This document shows positions 1-6,757 of a stretch of 64,000 nt of DNA, piece by piece; the first letter of the stretch is position 1; every line of letters begins with the position of its first letter. A program made the position numbers and the translations under genes. The DNA is from Brevundimonas naejangsanensis (GTDB lineage: Bacteria; Pseudomonadota; Alphaproteobacteria; Caulobacterales; Caulobacteraceae), in assembly GCF_003627995.1 (NCBI RefSeq), contig NZ_CP032707.1:1478501-1542500 (forward strand). The letters are read 5' to 3'. The notes beneath the pieces were generated by a model that did not search any database, was not told where the DNA came from, and saw nothing but the letters and a program-made list of their open reading frames with translations.

Positions 1-1121
1 CCCCAGGCCCTGGGGGCGCTGATCGGCGAGCGCCACAGCCGCCCCGCGGCGGCCTGGGCGCGGGCGGCGTCGAACAGCCGCCGCATGGTCGCGGTGTCGA
101 AGCTCATCATCCCGCCCAGGTCCGGCGCGTCGGGGATGGAGGCCACGTTCATCGGCAGGCCCTGCCCGGCGCAGAAGGCCGTCGCCGTCGCCAGGGCCTG
201 GCGGTAGGAGAAGCGCAGCAGCGTCTCGAAGCTGCGTGTCAGTATGGCGGCCATGTGGGGCGCCGTCGTGCGCGGCGCCTGCTCCAGAACGGTGTTGACC
301 AGGACGTGGACCCGCCCGCCGTGCAGGCGCCGTCCCAACCGCTTCCAGCGCAGCAGGCCGTCGGGCATGATGAACAGGGGCGCCGCCACCCCGCCGTCGA
401 CGTGCATCTCCTCGAAGTTCTCGCCGTCGACTTCGCAGGGGAAGCGGCGCGGCGGAAACAGGCCGGGCAGGCTGGCCGAGGCGACCAGCACGTCGCGGAA
501 CAGGGCGACGGCCTTGTCGCCGCCGTGCGCCGCGATGGCCCCCATGTCCCAGATGCAGGCCCGCTGGCTGTCCAGGTCGGTGGTCGCCACGAGCAGCCGC
601 CGCCCCGCCGCGTGCTCGCGGGCTACGGCGTCGATCAGGGCCTCGTCCACGAAGGGATCGATCAGGGTCTCCAGCGCCTCGGCGCGGAACAGGCCGCCGG
701 CGAAGGCCGGCGCCAGGCGTCGCAGGCTCAGCAGCCGCGCCGCGTGCCCCCCGGTGTAGGCGTCCGTCAGCCGGTCGTCCCAGGCCGAGCCGAGAAAGGC
801 CAGGGGCGCGATCAGGGCGCCGGTGCTGACCCCGGTGACCAGGGCGAAGTCCGGCCGCTGCCCGGCGTCGGTCAGCCCGACCAGCGCCCCGGCGCCATAG
901 GCCCCGCCTGCCGCGCCCCCGGAGACGGCCAGCATGTCGAACCGTCCCGACGACCAGCCCGAGCGCGGCAGCGACAGTCGATCCGCCGCCGCCTCCAGCG
1001 AGGCCTCCGCCTGCTCGACGGTCAGGCGCACGTCGGAAAATCCGGCGATGCGGCGTTCACCCTCGCCCGGCGCGGGCAAGCGACCTCTGATGACGTTCAT
1101 GGCGCGTCTTGGCTCCCCCAT
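1..1121 (-). CDS. Patatin-like phospholipase family protein (C-terminus outside window)
   Basis: Serine lipase/acyl hydrolase of the patatin fold, expected to act on membrane lipids. The N-terminal half has a glycine-rich oxyanion segment (SGGAAGGAYGAGA), the nucleophile elbow GVSTG, and later the DGG motif that supplies the catalytic Asp, so the Ser-Asp dyad is complete. About 370 residues are visible and the frame is still open at base 1, so the C-terminus lies outside the window. Two in-frame ATGs (1121 and 1100) are possible starts and neither has a strong ribosome site. The neighbour downstream in the window is unrelated. Family assignment is secure; the substrate is unknown. Confidence 0.85.
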   Translation of the reverse strand, partial: MGEPRRAMNVIRGRLPAPGEGERRIAGFSDVRLTVEQAEASLEAAADRLSLPRSGWSSGRFDMLAVSGGAAGGAYGAGALVGLTDAGQRPDFALVTGVSTGALIAPLAFLGSAWDDRLTDAYTGGHAARLLSLRRLAPAFAGGLFRAEALETLIDPFVDEALIDAVAREHAAGRRLLVATTDLDSQRACIWDMGAIAAHGGDKAVALFRDVLVASASLPGLFPPRRFPCEVDGENFEEMHVDGGVAAPLFIMPDGLLRWKRLGRRLHGGRVHVLVNTVLEQAPRTTAPHMAAILTRSFETLLRFSYRQALATATAFCAGQGLPMNVASIPDAPDLGGMMSFDTATMRRLFDAARAQAAAGRLWRSPISAPRAW

Positions 1122-1223
1122 CGACTTCCGCCCCGAACCTACCCTTTCCCGGGCGTCGGCGCGCCCCGTCTCGGAAAGCGCGGGGACGCAATCGTCGTCG
1201 GCGGCCAGCGCGCCCGCCGCGGC

Positions 1224-1547
1224 TCAGGACTTGCCCTGGAAGATGGCCCTGTTGGCGGCGCGCGTCTTGGGGCCCTGGCCGTGCTCGACTTCGGTCCGTC
1301 CGGGGCGGTTGGCGTGGTTCGCCCCCTGCTGCACCGCCTCGCCCTCCAGCGGGTCGCCCTCGTCCATGTAGTCGGCCACCTCGCCGGCGGCCGGGGGGGC
1401 CAGGGTGCTGTCTCCGACATCGGGCGCCGCATAGGCGCGGGGCTCGGGCTTCAGATCCTCCTCGGTCGGGATGTCGCGCGGCCCCGTCGGATCGGTCGCG
1501 GCGTTCTGGGCCGTCGCCTTGGATGACGATGTGTTCTGATGAGGCAT
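1224..1547 (-). CDS. Small hydrophilic hypothetical protein
   Basis: A 107-residue protein rich in Pro, Glu, Asp, Ala and Gly with no hydrophobic segment, so probably soluble and largely disordered. The start is supported by a GAAGGAGC ribosome site 6-7 bases upstream of the ATG. I recognise no domain. It sits between the patatin gene (same strand) and a short plus-strand gene. General stress-type proteins of this composition are common in alphaproteobacteria, but that is only an analogy. Confidence 0.6.
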   Translation of the reverse strand: MPHQNTSSSKATAQNAATDPTGPRDIPTEEDLKPEPRAYAAPDVGDSTLAPPAAGEVADYMDEGDPLEGEAVQQGANHANRPGRTEVEHGQGPKTRAANRAIFQGKS

Positions 1548-1688
1548 GACCTGCTCCTTCTGATCCAGTCCCGAATCGAAAGGCTGGGCGGGCGACGCGT
1601 TCCATAAGGCGAAGGTGCGGAGGGGGCGGAACCTCGGCCGGGGGCTTGGCCGTTAAGGACTGGAAACCCTTTCCTTCGAGGTGCGCCC

Positions 1689-1901
1689 ATGAAGCCGAAC
1701 TTCAAGTTGAGTTCTCTCGAACTCGATCCCGTGGCATGGCGGGCCTGCGCGACCTTCGCCGATGAGGAGATTACGATCACGGCGCGGTTTCCCTTCCGGC
1801 CGGAATACGACATGCCGTTCGGCGAGGTCAGGGAACTGGCCGAGCGGCGCGCCCTGGAATTGCTCGATTGCGCGCCTCGGCCGAACGGGCCGCCCGAATA
1901 G
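1689..1901 (+). CDS. Small hypothetical protein (70 aa)
   Basis: A 70-residue acidic protein with no recognised domain and no signal peptide or membrane segment. Residues 20-45 look like a small mixed alpha/beta fold, with an alternating segment ITITARFPF and a C-terminal amphipathic helix. Only a weak GAGG ribosome site precedes the ATG. It converges with the universal stress gene (stop at 1913) and ends just before it. Composition fits genuine coding, but function is unknown. Confidence 0.5.
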   Translation: MKPNFKLSSLELDPVAWRACATFADEEITITARFPFRPEYDMPFGEVRELAERRALELLDCAPRPNGPPE

Positions 1902-1912
1902 CCGCCGGGCCT

Positions 1913-2743
1913 TCAGCGGGCCATCAGCAGGCAGATCGGGCTGTCGGCCAGGAACGAGCGGGTGACGCCGCCCAGCACCCACTCGGTCAGCCTCAGGTGG
2001 CCGTAGGCGCCGGAGACGATCAGTCCGGCGCCGAGCGCCTTCGCCCGGTCCAGCAGGCGCGCGCCGGTCGGCGTGTCGTTGCGCGCCAGGGTCTCGGACG
2101 AGGCGGCCACGCCGTGACGGCCCAGCCAGGCCTGGACGTCGGCGAGGCTCGCGGCCGCCGCTTCGACGTCCTCGTCGCGACAGACCGTGAGCAGGTGGGT
2201 CCGTTCCGCCGTCTTCAGCAGGGGCAGGGCGGCCGCCGCGGCCAGGCGGCACTCGCGGCTGTCCTTCCAGGCCAGGACGGCCGGACGGCCGAAGGGCGGG
2301 GCCGTCGGCCGGCTGGGGACCAGGAGGACAGCGCGGCCAGCGCCGACGATCACGTCGACGGGGTCGGGCGCGCGCAGCGGCGCGCCGGCGTTGCGAGCCG
2401 CGATGATGACGAGGTCGGCCGTGCGGGCCGCCGCGTTCACCACGGCGGCGGGATAGCCGATCATCCCGGTCCAGCGCGTCTCCACCCCTCGGGCGGCGGC
2501 GACCTCGTCGAAACGGGCGCGGCTTTCGCGGACGTCGCTTTCGGCCATGTCGCGATAGAGCGCCATCAGTTCGCCCGTCATGGCCCCGACCGCGAAGGCG
2601 TCGTCGGGCACGGGCTCCAGCAGGCTCGCCCCGGCCCCGATCAGAAGCGCGTCAAAGGCCTCGGCGAGGTCGCAGGCGAGATTGAGGCGGGCGTCCCGTC
2701 CCGGATCGCCGCTCGCGCTTACCAGCATGGTCTTGATGGTCAT
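1913..2743 (-). CDS. Universal stress protein, tandem two-domain type
   Basis: A 276-residue protein with two consecutive Usp domains. The C-terminal domain ends in the usual ATP-binding style segment VSGAYGHLRLTEWVLGG followed by a PICLL strand. The ATG at 2743 is chosen over the longer frame to 2842 because GGAGA lies properly upstream and the conserved first strand (MTIKTMLV) begins there. An FNR/FixK-type palindrome is centred at 2802.5. Class II spacing (about 41.5 bases) would place the transcript start near 2761, giving a leader of about 18 bases. Tandem Usp proteins are typical members of oxygen-limitation regulons, which fits the neighbouring genes. Confidence 0.88.
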   Translation of the reverse strand: MTIKTMLVSASGDPGRDARLNLACDLAEAFDALLIGAGASLLEPVPDDAFAVGAMTGELMALYRDMAESDVRESRARFDEVAAARGVETRWTGMIGYPAAVVNAAARTADLVIIAARNAGAPLRAPDPVDVIVGAGRAVLLVPSRPTAPPFGRPAVLAWKDSRECRLAAAAALPLLKTAERTHLLTVCRDEDVEAAAASLADVQAWLGRHGVAASSETLARNDTPTGARLLDRAKALGAGLIVSGAYGHLRLTEWVLGGVTRSFLADSPICLLMAR

Positions 2744-2795
2744 CGTCGATCTCCGGCCGGGAAAGCGACTTGGCACGGCGAAGCCGGTCGGCGCC

Positions 2796-2809
2796 TTGAC
2801 CGCCGTCAA
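2796..2809. promoter_or_regulatory. FNR/FixK-type operator 1 (upstream of universal stress gene)
   Basis: Perfect inverted repeat TTGAC-CGCC-GTCAA. It matches the CRP/FNR-family consensus TTGAN6TCAA used by FNR, Anr and FixK. Its centre is 59 bases upstream of the universal stress gene's ATG, a position suited to activation. It is one of five similar sites within 7 kb. Confidence 0.78.
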
Positions 2810-2838
2810 ATCGGGAGCGCGGGGCCGCGCCTCGCGCG

Positions 2839-4152
2839 TCACAGGCCGAAGGGATAGATGTCGGGCGCGCCTTCGGGCGGCGCCCCGGCCAGGGGCGTCA
2901 CCGCCGCCGTCTCCTCGAACCAGACATAGGCGTCGAACTGGGCTGACAGGCGGGCGTCGAAATAATGGCTGCGGCGTTCCGTTTCCGGCCGGTAGATGAC
3001 GCCGATGGCCCGTTCGAGCCGGGTCTCGCCCAGGGCCTGGGCCAGGGCTGCGTCGGCGCGCCAGTCGGTCAGGGAGCGGGAAGGACCCGCCTGACGGAAG
3101 ATACGCTCCCAGCTGTCGTCGCGGGCCGGCAGCACCTGTTTGAACCGCACCGGGCCGCCCCAGTCGTCAGCGGCCGCCACCTGGCCGCGATCGGCGCCGA
3201 AGCCGATGGAGACGCAGTCCCGGTCGAAGGCCTCGCGGCACAGCTGGCCGAGGTTGAACTCGCCCGCCGCGCCCATCTCCGTGGCCGAGGCGTCGCCCAG
3301 ATGGGAGTTGTGGGCCCAGACGACCGCCTTCGCCCGCGGCCCGCGCCCGGCCAGCAGATGGCCGAGGGTGTCGAACATATGGCTGTCGCGCAGGTTCCAG
3401 CTCTCGACCGAGCCCCGATACATGGCGCGGTAATAGGCCTCGGCTGACCGCACCACGCGGGCGTTCTGGGCCGCGTCCAGATAGTCCTCGCCGTCCTGTC
3501 GGCTGTAGTCGAGCCGGTTGCGGAGCAGGCTGACCAACTGGGCCACGACCGCCTCCTTGCAGTCGACCGCCCCCATGCGCGCCGCCGCGCCGTAACGCTG
3601 GGGCTGGTCCAGATAGGGCGTCAGGCAGCCGTAGCGTCGCCGCGCCTCGCCCGCCGCCTGGGGGTCGACGCGGTCCAGGTAGTCGAGCACCTCGCGCCGC
3701 GACTGCGACAGGCTGTAAACGTCCAGTCCGCGCAGTTCGACGCGGTCGGCCATGGGCCGCTCCAGGTTCCAGGCGCGCAGCGAATGCACGAAGGCGACGA
3801 ACTCGGCGTTGCGCCACATCCAGCGCGGAAAATTGGGAAAGCTGTCCTTCTGGCCCCAGACGCCGCGATTGCGGATGAAGCGGTCCAGTTCGGCCACGTC
3901 GGGCCAGTCGCCCTCGACCGCCACGATGCGGAAGCCGTGCCGGTCGATCAGCCGCCGCGTGATCGCCGCCCGCGCCTCGTAGAACTCGCGCGTCCCATGG
4001 GTCGCCTCGCCCAGCAGCACCAGGCGCGCCTCGCCGAAGGCGTCGAAGGCGGCGGCGAAGGCCGCGTCGTCGAGCGGCGGCAGGGGCCGGGCGCGCCCGC
4101 GCACGAACGCGGCGAGATCCTCGGCCGGAAGGAGAGGGGGCTGCGTCGCCAT
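2839..4152 (-). CDS. Erythromycin esterase family protein
   Basis: A 437-residue member of the erythromycin esterase/EreA-ChaN-like superfamily. Hallmarks are GEATHGTREFY near residue 45 (catalytic His and Glu region), the conserved VEGDWPD segment, and WAHNSHLGD further on. Stand-alone chromosomal members are usually of unknown substrate, so a role in macrolide resistance should not be assumed. The ATG at 4152 has an AGGAAGGC ribosome site; the longer frame to 4272 would run across a regulatory palindrome and into the divergent gene. Genes of this family often sit with universal stress, phosphoribosyltransferase and hydrolase genes in oxygen-limitation clusters, as here. Confidence 0.87.
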   Translation of the reverse strand: MATQPPLLPAEDLAAFVRGRARPLPPLDDAAFAAAFDAFGEARLVLLGEATHGTREFYEARAAITRRLIDRHGFRIVAVEGDWPDVAELDRFIRNRGVWGQKDSFPNFPRWMWRNAEFVAFVHSLRAWNLERPMADRVELRGLDVYSLSQSRREVLDYLDRVDPQAAGEARRRYGCLTPYLDQPQRYGAAARMGAVDCKEAVVAQLVSLLRNRLDYSRQDGEDYLDAAQNARVVRSAEAYYRAMYRGSVESWNLRDSHMFDTLGHLLAGRGPRAKAVVWAHNSHLGDASATEMGAAGEFNLGQLCREAFDRDCVSIGFGADRGQVAAADDWGGPVRFKQVLPARDDSWERIFRQAGPSRSLTDWRADAALAQALGETRLERAIGVIYRPETERRSHYFDARLSAQFDAYVWFEETAAVTPLAGAPPEGAPDIYPFGL

Positions 4153-4185
4153 GCCTTCCTGTGCGCCGCTTTCGGCCGGGTCGCC

Positions 4186-4199
4186 TTGACGCCCGTCAA
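4186..4199. promoter_or_regulatory. FNR/FixK-type operator 2 (divergent gap)
   Basis: Inverted repeat TTGAC-GCCC-GTCAA between the erythromycin-esterase-family gene (minus, ATG 4152) and the alpha/beta hydrolase gene (plus, ATG 4271). The spacing suits class II activation of the plus-strand gene (start near 4234, leader about 37 bases). For the minus gene the same geometry would put the start at its ATG, downstream of its ribosome site, so its control from this site is less clear. Confidence 0.75.
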
Positions 4200-4270
4200 G
4201 GCGCAGGGCGCGCGCGGGGTTAGGAGTGTTCAGCCTCGCCGGTCGTCCGGCGACGCATCTGGAGGGCGCC

Positions 4271-4923
4271 ATGTCCGCTCACGAAGCCTGGTCCGACGAG
4301 GCCGTCCTGATCCCGCCGCTGCCGCTGGCGGGCGATCTTCTCGCGCCGGCCCGGCCGCGCGGCCTGGTGCTGTTCGCCCACGGCAGCGGCTCCAGCCGTT
4401 TCAGCCCGCGGAACCGGGAAGCGGCGGACGCCCTGGTGGAGGCGGGCATGGCCGCCTTGCTGTTCGACCTGCTGACCGAGGCCGAGGCGAAGGACCGCGC
4501 CAAGGTCTTCGACATCGACCTGCTGGCCGCGCGGCTGGTGCAGGGCATCGACTGGGCGCGGATGCGGCCCGATCTCGCGGCGCTGCCCCTGGGCCTGTTC
4601 GGGGCCAGCACGGGCGCCGCCGCCGCGCTCCGGGCGGCGGCCGAACGCCCCGGCCAGGTCGCGGCGGTGGTGTCGCGCGGGGGCGGCCGGACCTGGCGGG
4701 CGAGGCCCTGGCGCGCGTCACGGCGCCGACCCTGCTGGTCGTCGGCGGGAACGATGAGCCGGTCCTGACCTTGAACCGCGAGGCGGGGCGGCGCATCGCC
4801 GGTCCGGTTCAGGTCGAGGTCATCCCCGGCGCGACCCATCTGTTCGAGGAGCCGGGCGCGCTCCAGGCGGCGATCCGCCAGGCCGCAGCCTGGTTCAGCC
4901 GTCACCTTCAGGGGCCGTCCTGA
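4271..4923 (+). CDS. Alpha/beta hydrolase (dienelactone hydrolase-like), frameshifted in this sequence
   Basis: Soluble alpha/beta hydrolase with the oxyanion segment LFAHGSGSS, the nucleophile elbow GASTG, and a C-terminal GATHLFEEPG His region. GGAGGGCGCC precedes the ATG. The frame from 4271 breaks in the five-G run at 4679-4683. Upstream reads VVSRGG and downstream, one frame over, RPDLAGEALARVTAPTLLVVGG, which together give the usual family sequence. Restoring one G repairs a 217-residue protein. The repaired gene ends 16 bases inside the convergent phosphoribosyltransferase gene. In some bacteria these two domains are fused, which supports a shared function. A sequencing error is more likely than a true pseudogene. 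Confidence 0.8.
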
Positions 4924-5597
4924 CCGGCCTTTCGTCCGGTTCCGAAGGCGGCGGCGTCGGCCAGCAGGTCCAGGACCTCCTGATCCTCCAGCTGGTGGAA
5001 GTCGACGTAGGCCTCGCCGACGCTGCGGAAGGGCGAAGGCTCCGCCAGGCAGACGAAGGCGTCGACCTCGCGCCGCATCGCCGCCGCCGCCTCGGGCGGG
5101 GCGACGGGAACGGCCAGGATCACCTTCGCCGCCCCCTGCCGGCGCAGGCCCTCGATCGCCGCGCGGGCCGTGGCGCCCGTCGCCAGTCCGTCGTCGATGA
5201 CGATCGCCGAGCGGCCGCGCGGGCTGGAGCGCGGACGGGCGCCGAAATAGAGCTGGCGGCGGCGCTCGATCTCCGCCAGTTCGCGGGCCCGTTCGGCGTC
5301 GATGTAGGCGTCGCTGGCGCCCGTCAGGCGGCGCACGGACTCGTTGACCACCATGTGGGGCTCGTCGCCGTCGACAACCGCCGCCAGCGCCAGTTCAGGC
5401 TGGCCGGGGGCGCCGATCTTGCGCACCAGCGCCAGATCGAGCGGCGCGTCCAGGCGGCGCGCGACCTCGAACGCCACGGGCGCGCCGCCTCTGGGCAGGG
5501 CGTAGATCACCGGATCGTCAGGCCCCAGGGCGGCGAGGGCGTCCGCCAGGCGGCGTCCCGCCTCGGCCCGGTCCTGGAACAGGGGCTGGCGAGTCAT
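4908..5597 (-). CDS. Phosphoribosyltransferase family protein
   Basis: A 229-residue type I phosphoribosyltransferase. The PRPP-binding motif is VIDDGLATGATARAAIEGL, and an upstream ALPRGGAPVAFEVA segment supplies the pyrophosphate loop. The family can act on bases or have a regulatory or phosphorolytic role; the substrate here cannot be told. The ATG at 5597 follows the FNR-type site centred at 5691.5, which would give a leader of about 53 bases with class II spacing. The convergent overlap with the alpha/beta hydrolase gene fits the known association, and occasional fusion, of the two domains. Confidence 0.88.
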   Translation of the reverse strand: MTRQPLFQDRAEAGRRLADALAALGPDDPVIYALPRGGAPVAFEVARRLDAPLDLALVRKIGAPGQPELALAAVVDGDEPHMVVNESVRRLTGASDAYIDAERARELAEIERRRQLYFGARPRSSPRGRSAIVIDDGLATGATARAAIEGLRRQGAAKVILAVPVAPPEAAAAMRREVDAFVCLAEPSPFRSVGEAYVDFHQLEDQEVLDLLADAAAFGTGRKAGQDGP

Positions 5598-5684
5598 GGC
5601 GCGCGACGAGGGGCGAGAGCGGGACCCATGGCGGGCCTTTCTGTCCGGTTTGAAGCATCGTCGCACGGCGGAGCGGCCGGGGGT

Positions 5685-5698
5685 TTGACCGTCGTCAA
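5685..5698. promoter_or_regulatory. FNR/FixK-type operator 3 (upstream of phosphoribosyltransferase gene)
   Basis: Inverted repeat TTGAC-CGTC-GTCAA in the 125-base gap between the UPF0104 gene stop (5723) and the phosphoribosyltransferase ATG (5597). It shows that this gene has its own promoter rather than only reading through from upstream. Confidence 0.75.
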
Positions 5699-5722
5699 GC
5701 GAGGAGACGCCTCCGGGGGCCG

Positions 5723-6709
5723 TCATGGCGGCCCGGACGACCGCAAGCGCGCGGCTTTCAGCGAGAGGAAGGCGACGATCACCAGGGCAGCCGGACCCAG
5801 GCTGTAGATCAGCCGGTAGGCCACCAGGGCGGCGGCGGTCTCGTGGGTCTGGGCCACCAGGGGCGTGAGACTGATCACGACGGCTTCAAACACCCCTATG
5901 CCCCCGGGCACGCCGGAGGCCGCGCTGACCAGGGACCCGAGGACGAAGACCACGAGGAAGATCGCCAGGCCCGTGAGCGTGGGCTGCGGCAGAAGGACGA
6001 AGAGGGCGCCGCCCGACGCCGCCCAGTCGCCCAGGCCGGCGGCCATGGCGATGCCGCGGCTTCTTCGGCTCGGAGGCGTCGGCGAGCCGCCGCCCAGCCA
6101 GACCGGCCCCCTGGGCCGGAAGGCCGCCAGCCACAGGGCGGCCGGCGCCGTCAGCAGCAGGGCGACGGCTTCGACGGCCAGGACGGGGCGGCCGAGCGCG
6201 TGGGCGAACACCAGCGGCGCAACGGCGAGGGTCAGCCCCGCCGCCACGACGCCGCTCAGGGTCACGGCCAGGCTGGCGACGAGGGTGAGCCGCGCGACCT
6301 GTCCGCGTGACAGACCCGCGGGGCCGTAGCCGCGCAGCCGCACCGCGCCCTGGGAGGCGAGGCTAAAGCCCAGGCTGTTGGAGGCCGCGAAGGCCGCGAC
6401 GGCGACCAGGGCGGATCGTCGGGCCGGCACGGCGAAGCCGCAGGCTCTGGCGACGATGACCTCCGTCACGGCCAGGCAGCCGTAGCTGACCGCCGTCAGC
6501 GCCAAGGCCGTCGCCAGGGCCCAGCCGGGGATGCCCGCCAGCGCCGAGGCGATCAGTTCCGGGGAAGTGTTGCGGACCTCACGCCACAGAATCCAGGCGG
6601 CGCCGCTCAGCACCGCCAAGGCGAAGCTCGTCCTGACGATGCGGGACGCCCGCTTCCGAACGGGAACGGCGGCGGACGCGGGGGACGAGACGGCTCCGGG
6701 GGGGCGCAT
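5723..6709 (-). CDS. UPF0104/lysylphosphatidylglycerol synthase-type membrane protein
   Basis: A 328-residue inner-membrane protein with roughly eight hydrophobic segments and the family signature ASNSLGFSLASQGAVRLRGY plus ASGVPGGIGVFEAV near the C-terminus. It is related to the transmembrane flippase half of MprF and to YbhN; no soluble aminoacyltransferase domain is present, so lipid transport rather than lipid lysylation is likelier. The ATG at 6709 has no clear ribosome site. FNR-type class II geometry from the site centred at 6750.5 predicts transcription starting at about base 6709, so the message may be leaderless. Confidence 0.82.
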   Translation of the reverse strand: MRPPGAVSSPASAAVPVRKRASRIVRTSFALAVLSGAAWILWREVRNTSPELIASALAGIPGWALATALALTAVSYGCLAVTEVIVARACGFAVPARRSALVAVAAFAASNSLGFSLASQGAVRLRGYGPAGLSRGQVARLTLVASLAVTLSGVVAAGLTLAVAPLVFAHALGRPVLAVEAVALLLTAPAALWLAAFRPRGPVWLGGGSPTPPSRRSRGIAMAAGLGDWAASGGALFVLLPQPTLTGLAIFLVVFVLGSLVSAASGVPGGIGVFEAVVISLTPLVAQTHETAAALVAYRLIYSLGPAALVIVAFLSLKAARLRSSGPP

Positions 6710-6743
6710 ACGCCCCAGACAGCACGTTCGGGCCGCGGCGGAA

Positions 6744-6757
6744 TTGACGATGATCAA
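6744..6757. promoter_or_regulatory. FNR/FixK-type operator 4 (overlaps P-type ATPase stop codon)
   Basis: TTGAC-GATG-ATCAA, one mismatch from a perfect inverted repeat. It overlaps the stop codon of the upstream P-type ATPase gene (stop at 6754-6756). Its centre is 41.5 bases from the A of the UPF0104 ATG, exactly class II spacing if that A is the transcript start. Confidence 0.7.

Noticed and set aside
2839..4152. Macrolide resistance determinant
   Set aside because: The family name alone does not imply resistance; chromosomal stand-alone members in stress clusters have no established macrolide activity.
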